A stretch of DNA of 36,777 bases from Saprospiraceae bacterium (GTDB lineage: Bacteria; Bacteroidota; Bacteroidia; Chitinophagales; Saprospiraceae). Below the pieces are notes generated by a model. It saw only the letters and a list, made by a program, of their open reading frames with translations. It made no database searches and was not told the origin of the DNA. Shown in pieces: positions 19,390 through 29,468 of the stretch; within the stretch, counting starts at the first letter, position 1; each line of letters starts with the position of its first letter. A program made the translations under genes and the position numbers. Location of the stretch: contig SLDF01000131.1 in NCBI GenBank assembly GCA_007125435.1, positions 1-36,777 on the forward strand, written 5' to 3'.

Positions 19390-21432
19390 ATGAAATTAAC
19401 TTTACAAGTCTTGTGTATATTTGGTGCACTGCTGTTGTACAATTTAGCCGCGAGTCAAACGACTATTTTAGACTTCGAGTCTGAGGAAACCTCCACCACT
19501 TTTCAATATTTTGGCAGTACTTTAGATGGTACATTCAGCGAGACTATTGACAACCCAGATCCATCGGGTATTAATGAAAGTTCAACAGTATTAGAATTCA
19601 TCAAGCCGGCAGGTGCTCAGACATGGGCAGGTGCATTTTCTAATCCTGACCCTTCTGTAAATGTCGACTTTTCGGCTAATAGTAAATTATGTGTCAAAGC
19701 ATGGCTGCCTAGACCAGGAAATGTAACCATTAAACTAGAAAATTCCCTGACCGGTGGTGCTGATTGGATTACATCAGCAGAAACAAGCGAAAGTGAATCT
19801 TGGGTTGAGTTGTGTTTTGAAGCTTCAGATATATCTATTGAGGCACCGTTTGTATCAGCCGTAGGCCAGGTCTACACTAGAATGGTTGTCTTTGCTTATT
19901 TTGGAGAAGCCGGAGGAGACGAAGATTTAGTTCTTTATTTAGACGATTTTGAGACGCATCCTATCGAGTTAACCTCGACAGTTGTACTTGATTTTGAAAC
20001 CGATGAGACGTCTACTGACTTTCAGTATTTTGGAAGTACCTTAGACGGGACAACAACCGAGGTAATAGCTAACCCTGATCCATCAGGTATTAATACCAGC
20101 GATAATGTGCTTTCTTATGTAAAGCCTGCAGGATCTGAAGTATGGGCAGGTGCTTTTTCAAATCCCAATCCACAGACACCAGTAGATGCATCTCAGGGTG
20201 GAGAGTTGTGTGTCAAGGTATGGTCTCCACAGCCCGGTAATCTAGCTATCAAGCTCGAGCAATCTGATACAGGCGATGACTGGATAATTACTCAGGACAT
20301 TCCTGTTGGTGGCGAATGGGTCGAAATTTGTTATAATTTCTCAGAGGCCTCTATAGAAGCGCCATTTACTTCTGCGTTAGGCCATGTCTATGAGCGCATT
20401 GTCATCTTCTTCGATTTTGGAACAGCAGGTGGAGATGAGGATACCAATTACTTTTTAGATGATATGTTGGTTGTTTCAGGTCAGACTTCGGTTGCTAATG
20501 TTACATTTCAGGTTGATCTAAGTGAACAAGGCGACATTTCAAGCCCGGTTTACCTTATTGGCTCATTTAATAATTGGTCTCAAGATACACCAATGAATGA
20601 AGTGGGTAATGGAGTATATCAAGTTGATGTGATGTTAGATAATGGGATATATGAATACTTATATATGATCGGTGATGATATTACAGAGTCCATGTCACCA
20701 TTGGATGAGTGTGTTGTCGTCATCAATGATGGGGAGTTTGTAAATCGTAGAATTGTTGTTTCCGGAAATGCAGAGTTAGAGCCAGTTTGTTTTAACAGTT
20801 GCTACACATGTGGGAATGCTGTGCAGATTACCTTTAACCTTGGACTAGGAGAATTGGAAGGAGATGAAGGAGGTGTGTATATTGCCGGTGGGCAGGCCTT
20901 TGATCCTCCTGGTGGTAGATTTAGATTGATTGATGATAATGGAGATGGTGTTTATTCTATATCATTTACCAGAGGAGTAGGCTTCACGAGCTTTTATACT
21001 TTTACCAATGGCAATTGTCCTGATTACAGCTGCAAAGAAGATATTAGTGGTCAGGATTGTGCTAATCCCAATAATTTCAACGATCGATTATTAGAGCCTG
21101 TAATGTCAGATATTGTCATCAATACCTGTTTTGGGCTTTGTGTCGATAATGTTGAGTGTACACCTACATCAGTTACTGAATATCTACTAGAAGACTTTGT
21201 TTTGATGCCCACTATTGCAGACAGTAAGGTTATGTTGCAAAGGGGTAGTCTGTATGACGGTGAATTGCAGATTAACATTTACAACATACAAGGCCAACTT
21301 GTATCTAATAGAATAATGCCTGAATTTGAGTCCATCACATCATTTGACATATCTGGATTCGTAAGTGGCTTATACTTGATGAGGCTGAATACAAGCGCAG
21401 GTAGTAGAACCCTGAAGTTTATCAAACAATAA
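19390..21432 (+). CDS. Secreted non-catalytic multi-domain glycan-binding candidate with T9SS type A sorting domain
   Basis: ORF 680 aa; two homologous N-terminal ~170-aa repeats (LDFE.(E/D)ETST.FQYFGSTLDGT...WAGAFSNP.P), E-set/CBM48-like VYLIGSFNNWSQ, second beta domain VYIAGGQAFDPPGGRF, C-terminal GLYLMRLNTSAGSRTLKFIKQ. Confidence 0.8.
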   Translation: MKLTLQVLCIFGALLLYNLAASQTTILDFESEETSTTFQYFGSTLDGTFSETIDNPDPSGINESSTVLEFIKPAGAQTWAGAFSNPDPSVNVDFSANSKLCVKAWLPRPGNVTIKLENSLTGGADWITSAETSESESWVELCFEASDISIEAPFVSAVGQVYTRMVVFAYFGEAGGDEDLVLYLDDFETHPIELTSTVVLDFETDETSTDFQYFGSTLDGTTTEVIANPDPSGINTSDNVLSYVKPAGSEVWAGAFSNPNPQTPVDASQGGELCVKVWSPQPGNLAIKLEQSDTGDDWIITQDIPVGGEWVEICYNFSEASIEAPFTSALGHVYERIVIFFDFGTAGGDEDTNYFLDDMLVVSGQTSVANVTFQVDLSEQGDISSPVYLIGSFNNWSQDTPMNEVGNGVYQVDVMLDNGIYEYLYMIGDDITESMSPLDECVVVINDGEFVNRRIVVSGNAELEPVCFNSCYTCGNAVQITFNLGLGELEGDEGGVYIAGGQAFDPPGGRFRLIDDNGDGVYSISFTRGVGFTSFYTFTNGNCPDYSCKEDISGQDCANPNNFNDRLLEPVMSDIVINTCFGLCVDNVECTPTSVTEYLLEDFVLMPTIADSKVMLQRGSLYDGELQINIYNIQGQLVSNRIMPEFESITSFDISGFVSGLYLMRLNTSAGSRTLKFIKQ

Positions 21433-21456
21433 TTATAAGCCTGCAAAAACATAGAA

Positions 21457-24400
21457 ATGAATGTAAAGAATTTTAGCTGTAAAGGGCTGGTTTTTCTGTT
21501 GTTATTAATGGTTTACAGTGCAGAGGCACAGATTAAGGTCAGTGGAAGTATAGTAGGCAGTGAGGATTTGCAGCCTGTCATTGGTGCTTCAGTTACTGTA
21601 AAAAACTCCAGTCTTGGGACGGTCACGGATGTGCTTGGCATGTTCGAGTTGGAGGTGCCATCTGATACATCTATATTGGTTTTTTCTTATTTGGGTTTAG
21701 CCGCTCAAGAACTGCCTGTTGAATCACGTCGAGAATTTACTATAGTTCTAGAACCCTCTGCTTCCATGCTTGATGAAGTTGTAGTATTGGGTTATGGAAG
21801 TCAGCGAAGAAGTAAAATTAGCGGAGCAGTTTCAACTATAGGTAGTGATGAGATTCAGTCTATGCCTATACTAAGAGCGGAGGAAGCCTTGCAGGGAAGA
21901 GCAGCCGGAGTATTGGTAACTCAGAATTCAGGTTCTCCCGGAAGTCCACTGATGGTAAGGATTAGAGGATTTGGCTCGATTAACAGCAGTGATCCATTAT
22001 ATGTTGTGGACGGGATACCGGTGGAAAACATAGACTTTTTGAATCCCAACGATATTGAATCCATTAATATCCTTAAGGATGCTGCCTCTGCTGCTATATA
22101 CGGAGCGAGAGGTGCTAATGGCGTGGTATTGATTACTACCTTTTCTGGAGTAGAAGGCCGAGAAGGCACCGTTAATGTACATTCATTTTATGGCGTGCAG
22201 AATGCTTACAGATCATTGAATATGTTGAGCGCCAGAGAGTATGCTATTCTATCAAATGAAGCTCATATCAACTCAGGGAGGGTACCACTCCCTGAGTTTT
22301 CAAATCCCGATGCTTTGGGTCAGGGAACAGACTGGCTTGGTGAGCTCTTTCAGCCTGCGGGTATGCAGAGTCATCAAGTAAGCATGCAAGGTGGTAACGA
22401 AAAGTCAACATATGCATTTTCAGGAAACTACTTTTCACAAGATGGAATAGTAGGAGGTCCAAAGGCAGGTTTTCAAAGGATTACGGCAAGGCTAAATACT
22501 ACTAACAAGGTAAAATCATGGTTAACTGTTGGTAATGCGCTCAGCTATACCAACCTAAACAGAAGGTTTTTACCGGAGAATAATGAATTCACATCTCCGG
22601 TTGTCAGAGCGATCAATATGGACCCTGTCACACCTGTACGAAAACCGGATGGCACATTTGCCTATTCCAATTATTCAGATACGGACATTGTAAATCCATT
22701 AAATCAAATTGAGCAGACTCATGATCAATGGCGATCCGATAGGATTGTTGGATCAATCTTCGCAGAGTTGAGACCTATAGACGGCTTGAGTATACGGAGT
22801 ACCTTCAGTATTGACTATACTTTTGCTAATAGAAATATATTTTTCCCATTATACGATCTCAGTGTAGACCCTATTATCAGCGACGCACCTGTAGGTGAGA
22901 AGAACTTGGTAAACTCAGTTGTATTGAATAATAACACCTGGAAAAACTGGCAATGGGAGAATGTTGCTACTTATCAAAAAACTTTTAATGAAAGGCATAA
23001 TACCATTTTTACTTTGGGAACTACAGCTTTGTATAATAGAGCAGAGTTTTCAGGCGGAGCGAATACCAACCTGCCTTCCAATAACCCGGATGACGCATTT
23101 ATAAGTAATACAATCGATCCTCTTGAGTCACAAACGGCCTTTAGTGGAGCGGAAGAGTTTGCCTTATATTCTGTATTTGGCAGGGTCAACTATGACCTGG
23201 ATGGTAAGTATTTGGCGACGGCTACTTTGCGTATGGATGGAAGCTCTAGATTTGGAGCAAATAACAGGTATGGTTACTTCCCGTCTTTCTCAGGAGGTTG
23301 GATCGTCTCAGAAGAATATTTCTGGAACACTAATACAGTTAGCTTTTTGAAACTAAGAGCTAGTTGGGGTCAAAACGGTAATGATAGAATCGGAAATTAC
23401 AGTTTTTCTACTGTGGTTTTACCGGGACAAAATTATGTTTTTGGACCTGATAACACCATTACAAATGGTAGCGTCGCTTTGAGGTCAGCAAATCCTGATT
23501 TGCGTTGGGAGACCATTACCCAGACGGATATAGGTGTGGATCTTGAATTTATGAATGGGAAAGTAAGTGTGACTGCTGACTACTTCATTAAGAATACATC
23601 TGATATGTTATATGCCATACCGGTATTGTTGACAGCAGGTACGCTTCCCCCGGTACAAAATGTAGCTAATGTATCAAACAAAGGATGGGAGTTCTCGGCT
23701 AGCTATCGCAATTATGAGAATCCGGTAAAATTCAGCATAGGAGGTAATGTTAGTTTCATCAGTAATGAAGTTACTAGTCTGGGTGAAGGAGGATTGCCTG
23801 TTCAGGATGGTAGAGTGCAGAGTGCTAATGCCTTTGTAACCAGAACAGAAGTGGGTCGCCCAATTGGGTCATTTTTTGGTTTTGTCACTGACGGTATATT
23901 TCAAAATCAGGCTGAGATTAATGCTCATGCCTTTCAGGGAGAAAACACAAGACCTGGAGACATAAGATTTCTCGATCTCAATGGCGATGGTGTCATAGAT
24001 GAATTAGACCAAACCTTTATTGGATCTCCTATACCTAGTGTCATATTTGGTTTTAATACCGAAGTGAGATATAAGAACTTTGATTTACAGATGTTTTGGC
24101 AAGGTACTTATGGTAATGATATTTACAATGCCTTTGTGAGGTATGACTTTAATTATGTCAATAGACCGGTGACGGCACTGAACAGATGGACAGGAGAAGG
24201 TACATCTAACACTGAACCACTGGCTAGCTTATTTGACTTGAATCAAAATGCAAGAGTTTCAGACAGATTTATAGAAGATGGGTCTTTCATAAGACTTAGA
24301 AATCTACAAATTGGTTATTCACTTCCAAAGAATGTAGCAAGTCGGATGGGTTTAGGTAATTGCAGAATTTACGTGTCAGGCCAAAACTTATTGACACTTA

Positions 24401-24522
24401 CCAGATATTCAGGTCTAGATCCTGAGATTGGTCAAGTGGGGTCTACTCTAGAAATGGGTATTGATAGAGGTTTTTATCCTGTGGCCAGAGTTTTTCTTGG
24501 TGGTATAAATGTTGATTTTTAA
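21457..24522 (+). CDS. SusC/RagA family TonB-dependent outer membrane transporter
   Basis: ORF 1021 aa; carboxypeptidase-D-like N-domain, LDEVVVLGYGSQRRSKISGAVS, PLYVVDGIPVENIDFLNPNDIESINILKDAASAAIYGARGANGVVLITT. Confidence 0.96.
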   Translation: MNVKNFSCKGLVFLLLLMVYSAEAQIKVSGSIVGSEDLQPVIGASVTVKNSSLGTVTDVLGMFELEVPSDTSILVFSYLGLAAQELPVESRREFTIVLEPSASMLDEVVVLGYGSQRRSKISGAVSTIGSDEIQSMPILRAEEALQGRAAGVLVTQNSGSPGSPLMVRIRGFGSINSSDPLYVVDGIPVENIDFLNPNDIESINILKDAASAAIYGARGANGVVLITTFSGVEGREGTVNVHSFYGVQNAYRSLNMLSAREYAILSNEAHINSGRVPLPEFSNPDALGQGTDWLGELFQPAGMQSHQVSMQGGNEKSTYAFSGNYFSQDGIVGGPKAGFQRITARLNTTNKVKSWLTVGNALSYTNLNRRFLPENNEFTSPVVRAINMDPVTPVRKPDGTFAYSNYSDTDIVNPLNQIEQTHDQWRSDRIVGSIFAELRPIDGLSIRSTFSIDYTFANRNIFFPLYDLSVDPIISDAPVGEKNLVNSVVLNNNTWKNWQWENVATYQKTFNERHNTIFTLGTTALYNRAEFSGGANTNLPSNNPDDAFISNTIDPLESQTAFSGAEEFALYSVFGRVNYDLDGKYLATATLRMDGSSRFGANNRYGYFPSFSGGWIVSEEYFWNTNTVSFLKLRASWGQNGNDRIGNYSFSTVVLPGQNYVFGPDNTITNGSVALRSANPDLRWETITQTDIGVDLEFMNGKVSVTADYFIKNTSDMLYAIPVLLTAGTLPPVQNVANVSNKGWEFSASYRNYENPVKFSIGGNVSFISNEVTSLGEGGLPVQDGRVQSANAFVTRTEVGRPIGSFFGFVTDGIFQNQAEINAHAFQGENTRPGDIRFLDLNGDGVIDELDQTFIGSPIPSVIFGFNTEVRYKNFDLQMFWQGTYGNDIYNAFVRYDFNYVNRPVTALNRWTGEGTSNTEPLASLFDLNQNARVSDRFIEDGSFIRLRNLQIGYSLPKNVASRMGLGNCRIYVSGQNLLTLTRYSGLDPEIGQVGSTLEMGIDRGFYPVARVFLGGINVDF

Positions 24523-24534
24523 ATCTATGGAATT

Positions 24535-26019
24535 ATGAAATATAGATATAGTATATATGTGTTTTTGATTTTATTCTTTGCATGCTCCAAAGATTTTCTT
24601 GACCGTCAACCACTAGTTGGTGTTACGGAGGAAAATTTTTATCAAACAGAGGGGGATGCTATTGCTGCAGTTAATGCCGCATATGCCGCACTGCAATTTG
24701 AACTGTCGCCAGCGGGGCACTTTAGGTGGTTTTGGGGGGATATTGTCTCTGACGATGCCAATAAAGGTGGCTCTGGTGACAATGATGTTTTTGATTTGCT
24801 ATTATTAGAGACCTTTCAGGGGCGAACCAATAGTGATCTCTTAGAGTCAGAATGGGCTGCAAATTATGACGGCATATACAGGGCTAATGTAGTATTAGAA
24901 AAGGTACCTGATATTGATATGGATCCTATATTGAGAAGTAGAATTCTCGGGGAGGCTAGATTCATCAGAGCATGGTTTCATTTTTTACAAGTCACTGTGT
25001 TTGGTAATGTGCCTATTGTGGATAAAGTATTGGCACCATCAGAATTCAATCAGCCACAGGCTGAACCTGAAGAGACCTGGGCATTTATTGAACGGGATCT
25101 CATCCAGGCAATAGAGGTATTGCCGCTGAAGAGTGAATATCCACTTTCAGAGTTGGGGCGTATTACTAAAGGCGCAGCGCAAGCTCTGCTGGCAAAAGCT
25201 TATTTGTTTCAAAATAAATTCAGTGAAGCTGAACAGACGGCTGCGGAAGTCATCAATTCCGGTGAGTATATGTTGGTACCTGATTATGCTTCAATTTTTA
25301 CTCAAGAGGGTGAAAATAATGCAGAGTCTATATTTGAAATACAGTATATGAATGCTTCAGGAGGTAACTGGGGCCGCAATAATGCAAATGAGGGAACATT
25401 TACAAATGTTTTTCAACGTGCTAGAGGGCAATTTGGTGGTTTTGGGTTTAATATACCGACTCAGGATCTTATCGATGAATTTTTTAAAGAAGGGTTTGAA
25501 GATCCAAGATTGAGTTCTACTGTATTTAGAGAGGGTGAACCAATGGGAGATAGAGGCATATTCACCAAAGAAGCAACAGGTGGATTCCCCCATGACTATT
25601 ATCCAAAAAAATACTTTAATAATTTGAGCGAAGAAGCACCATTCGGTGATCCTGCGCCAAATGGTGGTTCTAACGATAGAGTTATAAGGTATTCCGATTT
25701 GCTTTTGATGCATGCTGAAGCCGCCTATCACACCGGCAATATATCGGCAGCTCAAGGTTCATTAAATCAAGTGAGGGCAAGGGTAAGCCTGTCTCCAATT
25801 ATTTCTTCAGGTCCGGAGTTATTAGAGGCCATTTATAGAGAGCGGAGGATTGAGCTGGGTCTTGAGGGGCATCGTTTCTTCGATTTAGTAAGAACAGGGA
25901 GAGCTCAAGATGTCTTAGGTCCTTTGGGTTATCAGGAAGGTGTACACAATATATTCCCCATTCCTTTGACTCAAATACAATTATCAAATGGAGTGCTTAG
26001 ACAGAACCCCGGTTATTAA
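24535..26019 (+). CDS. SusD/RagB family nutrient-binding outer membrane lipoprotein
   Basis: ORF 494 aa; FFACSKDFLDRQPLVGVTEENFYQTEGDAIAAVNAAY; RYSDLLLMHAEAAY; RRIELGLEGHRFFDLVRTG. Confidence 0.95.
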   Translation: MKYRYSIYVFLILFFACSKDFLDRQPLVGVTEENFYQTEGDAIAAVNAAYAALQFELSPAGHFRWFWGDIVSDDANKGGSGDNDVFDLLLLETFQGRTNSDLLESEWAANYDGIYRANVVLEKVPDIDMDPILRSRILGEARFIRAWFHFLQVTVFGNVPIVDKVLAPSEFNQPQAEPEETWAFIERDLIQAIEVLPLKSEYPLSELGRITKGAAQALLAKAYLFQNKFSEAEQTAAEVINSGEYMLVPDYASIFTQEGENNAESIFEIQYMNASGGNWGRNNANEGTFTNVFQRARGQFGGFGFNIPTQDLIDEFFKEGFEDPRLSSTVFREGEPMGDRGIFTKEATGGFPHDYYPKKYFNNLSEEAPFGDPAPNGGSNDRVIRYSDLLLMHAEAAYHTGNISAAQGSLNQVRARVSLSPIISSGPELLEAIYRERRIELGLEGHRFFDLVRTGRAQDVLGPLGYQEGVHNIFPIPLTQIQLSNGVLRQNPGY

Positions 26020-26037
26020 TCAATTAAATTAACAATC

Positions 26038-26868
26038 ATGAATCGAATCATAATAGGTTTAGTCATTTCAGTCTTATTTCTAGCATGTGAGCCGGAGAGG
26101 ATGGATGATATAGACATTGGGCCATTGCCAGAAGCACCAGAAATGTCATTATCCGTTGATCCTGATAATCCTAATAGAATCATTGCACAAGATATTTCTA
26201 CAGGTTTTTTCAACAGGCTATGGGTAGCAGAGGGTGCTAATCCCTCTAGATCCTCCAATCCTGTTGATACTTTTTTTTACATAAGTGCTGGTACTTATAA
26301 TATTACGCTTTTTGGTGCAAAATCCGGTGGTAGTGGAACATCGTCTACTACTCAGGAAATCACCATAGAGACAGATGCGACAATTGAGTGTAGCCCCGGG
26401 GTAGCCTTGCTAACAGGTGATTGCGGTACTGAAGGCAAATGCTGGCGATTTTCATCAGTAACCGGGGCTATTTCTGTCGGTCCTACATATGGATCAGGAG
26501 ACTGGTTTAGATCTCCCGCCAATGGTCTGGTACCTGAGCAAGTGAATGCACGCTGGTGTTTCTTTTTTGAAGGATCAGAATTTGATCATAGAAATAACGG
26601 TATGTCCATCAGTCCATGGGATGGATTCGTGCCGGTGCCTCATGAGCCTACTCCTGGACCATGGGAGTATTCTGAGGGAACGGGCATGGACGGTAGAGAT
26701 CAAATCATATTGACTCCCGGGCAGTTCATGGGTACATGGGATAGTAGTAATGTTCTCGACATCGAGTTATTGACTGAGGATGAGTTGGTTGTCCGCGCCC
26801 GACTTGTAGATCAAAGTGGTACGCCTCAGAATGAAGGATGGTTTGAGTTTTATTTTGTAGCTGATTAA
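26038..26868 (+). CDS. Surface lipoprotein with PKD-like domain, probable surface glycan-binding protein
   Basis: ORF 276 aa; lipobox LFLACEPE; PKD-like FFYISAGTYNITLFGAKSGG; position directly after SusD in the same strand block. Confidence 0.65.
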   Translation: MNRIIIGLVISVLFLACEPERMDDIDIGPLPEAPEMSLSVDPDNPNRIIAQDISTGFFNRLWVAEGANPSRSSNPVDTFFYISAGTYNITLFGAKSGGSGTSSTTQEITIETDATIECSPGVALLTGDCGTEGKCWRFSSVTGAISVGPTYGSGDWFRSPANGLVPEQVNARWCFFFEGSEFDHRNNGMSISPWDGFVPVPHEPTPGPWEYSEGTGMDGRDQIILTPGQFMGTWDSSNVLDIELLTEDELVVRARLVDQSGTPQNEGWFEFYFVAD

Positions 26869-26879
26869 TACCTGTAAAA

Positions 26880-27716
26880 ATGCTAGTGAGTAATAATTGG
26901 CTATTGACTTTATGGTCGGTAGCATGGGTGTTGTTTGGATTTACGAGCTGCCAATCGCTATCTGATGAATCTGACGACTTAAATGAGTGGACATTGGTAT
27001 GGTCTGATGAATTTGATCAGGAAGGCTTGCCGGATGATGAAAAATGGGCCTATGTGGAAGGGGATGGTTGCCCGGATCTCTGTGGATGGGGCAATAATGA
27101 ATTACAATACTATATGGCGCATTCGCTGGATCACACAAGAGTGAAGGATGGTGTACTAACTATAGAAGCTCATCAAGATGCAGAGCAAAATTATTCATCT
27201 GCAAAATTGGTAAGTAAACCTTCAGGTGTATGGAAATACTGTAAAGTAGAGGTCAAAGCCAAGCTGCCTTATGGGAGAGGCGTGTGGCCTGCAATATGGA
27301 TGTTGCCTGTAGAAGATAGCTATGGAGGATGGCCGAGGTCAGGAGAAATAGATATCATGGAGTATGTTGGCTATGAGCCGGATACGATCTATAGTGCATT
27401 GCACACTGAGCATTATAATCATATTAAAGGGACTGAAAAGGTGGGGCAGATATATCAAAAATCACCTTATGAGGACTTTAATACCTACTCTATGATATGG
27501 CAGGAGGATGACATATCTTTTTTTATCAATGATCGGCCTTATCACAAATTCGTAAAACCATCGGATGACAGAAATGAATGGCCATTTGATCATCCATTTT
27601 ATTTGGTACTTAATTTAGCAGTTGGAGGCAATTGGGGCGGTATGAAAGGGGTAGATCCTGATATATGGCCACAGCGATTTGAAATAGAATATGTCCGTGT
27701 GTATCAACAAATGTGA
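26880..27716 (+). CDS. GH16 family beta-glucanase (laminarinase-like) lipoprotein
   Basis: ORF 278 aa; LVWSDEFDQEGLPDDEKWAY, WPAIWMLP, GEIDIMEYVG catalytic signature, LNLAVGGNWGG. Confidence 0.95.
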   Translation: MLVSNNWLLTLWSVAWVLFGFTSCQSLSDESDDLNEWTLVWSDEFDQEGLPDDEKWAYVEGDGCPDLCGWGNNELQYYMAHSLDHTRVKDGVLTIEAHQDAEQNYSSAKLVSKPSGVWKYCKVEVKAKLPYGRGVWPAIWMLPVEDSYGGWPRSGEIDIMEYVGYEPDTIYSALHTEHYNHIKGTEKVGQIYQKSPYEDFNTYSMIWQEDDISFFINDRPYHKFVKPSDDRNEWPFDHPFYLVLNLAVGGNWGGMKGVDPDIWPQRFEIEYVRVYQQM

Positions 27717-27788
27717 TTATATTTGACAACAAAGAATTCGGTGGTTTTGAAGATGATCGACAACATGGTATTCGGATCGGACTTGAAA

Positions 27789-27890
27789 TGCATAAGCGAT
27801 GTGAAAGGGTGGCGACGTCAGGAGCCAGACTCTGCGCAACGGTAGTGGAGTAGAGGCCGACCGTTCAGGGAGCCCTGTAACGTAGCGACC
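27789..27890 (+). repeat. Family B dispersed element, copy 1
   Basis: AGCGATGTGAAAGGGTGGC...GCCAGACTCTGCG...AGAGGCCGACC.TTCAGGGAGCCCTGTAACGTAGCGACC; matched in reverse complement at 33488-33601. Confidence 0.85.
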
Positions 27891-27972
27891 GCTCATCTCC
27901 CATAATATTGATCAATCTCAATGGTGTTAAGGGCTTACCGTGCATTGGCTTTTATGAACGATTATAAGGGAG

Positions 27973-29256
27973 ATGAGGGGATATGCCCAAATCAATATAG
28001 AAAGAATGATAAATGTTAATAGGATGAAAATCAGGTTTTTGTATGAGCGATTGAAGTGGGTAATATTTGTTTGTATTCCCTTATTGGTGTCGTTGACATC
28101 GTGCAGTGAGGATGATATGGATGAAACTATGAATGATTTTCCAGTATTGGTCGCTGAGGATATGACTGTGCTGGAAGGGGATGATAATAATACCATAGAG
28201 CTCGTTGTCACCCTAGATAGAGAACCGGCGTCAAATGTAATCATAAGGTATAGTACGAGAAATGGGACAGCGGAGTCCGGCAGAGATTTTGTAGGCATCT
28301 CTGACGCGAGCCTTGTCATACAGGCTGGGCAAACTGAGGGCAAAATTCCGATCACTATTATTGGCAATACGTTTCCTCAGCCTAATCGGCACTTTGATAT
28401 TGTATTTACAAGTGTGATTAATGCTACAGTCGAAAATAACGCTGTAAGAATTACAATCATCGACGATGATGAAGAAATCATAGGCTCGCTCAATATACCT
28501 GACGAAGGCTATGTAAGTCCAATTAGTTATCCCGGATATCAAATGGTTTGGTCAGATGACTTTAATGGTGACAGGCTCAATGAGGAATTCTGGACGCATG
28601 AGATAGGTACGGGGAGTAATGGATGGGGTAATAATGAGCTACAATATTATCAGCCTGATAATACGTACATTCATGAAAATGAGTATCTGATCATAGAAGC
28701 AAAACAGCAAAGTGTATCCGGAAGTCAGTATACATCTTCACGAATTATCACAAGTGATAAGGCTTCATTCAAATATGGACGCATTGACATTAGGGCTGCA
28801 CTGCCCAAAACTCAAGGCATATGGCCGGCACTCTGGATGCTGGGAGAAAGTTTTTGGTCAGAGGGATGGCCTTCATGCGGTGAAATTGACATCATGGAAA
28901 TGCTGGGGCATCAACCCAATAGGGTCTATGGTACAGCACACTGGGGTCCTGACTTTAGCCAGAGACAACTAAAAGAGAGAAGTATATTTGCCGAACAAGG
29001 GACAGATTTCCACAGTCGTTTTCATGTTTTTTCGATTGTATGGGAAGAAGACAGGATTGAGTGGTTTGTGGATGAGCGAAGCTACAATGTATTAACGCCA
29101 GCGGATATGAATGGATTTGATTATCCGTTTAATGATGAATTCTTCTTTATATTCAATGTGGCTGTTGGCGGTAATTGGCCTGGTAGTCCTGACGTGTCGA
29201 CAGTGTTTCCGCAGTTTATGGTTGTTGATTACATCAGAGTTTTCCAAAAAGAGTAA
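27973..29256 (+). CDS. GH16 family beta-glucanase with N-terminal Calx-beta domain
   Basis: ORF 427 aa; TVLEGDDNNTIELVVTLDREPASNVIIRYSTRNGTAESGRDF Calx-beta; MVWSDDFNGDRLNEEFWTHE...GEIDIMEMLG...FNVAVGGNWPG GH16. Start may be 28024 (MKIRFLYERL...). Confidence 0.93.
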   Translation: MRGYAQINIERMINVNRMKIRFLYERLKWVIFVCIPLLVSLTSCSEDDMDETMNDFPVLVAEDMTVLEGDDNNTIELVVTLDREPASNVIIRYSTRNGTAESGRDFVGISDASLVIQAGQTEGKIPITIIGNTFPQPNRHFDIVFTSVINATVENNAVRITIIDDDEEIIGSLNIPDEGYVSPISYPGYQMVWSDDFNGDRLNEEFWTHEIGTGSNGWGNNELQYYQPDNTYIHENEYLIIEAKQQSVSGSQYTSSRIITSDKASFKYGRIDIRAALPKTQGIWPALWMLGESFWSEGWPSCGEIDIMEMLGHQPNRVYGTAHWGPDFSQRQLKERSIFAEQGTDFHSRFHVFSIVWEEDRIEWFVDERSYNVLTPADMNGFDYPFNDEFFFIFNVAVGGNWPGSPDVSTVFPQFMVVDYIRVFQKE

Positions 29257-29468
29257 GTAAGCGTTTATCGATAAATGGATTTGATCAGATAACAGGCAGA
29301 GAATAGGTTTGGTGTCTCTCTCATCGAAGAGTGCTGGGCAGCGTCATGTGAAGAGATTCCTTTTACGGAATTTTGATCTTCCATTATCCGGATAGGGTAT
29401 TAATTAATTCCTTGTCTTATTCTGTGGAACTTCATTGTGAAAAAAATCCTGTAGTTTTGCAGGAGTAT

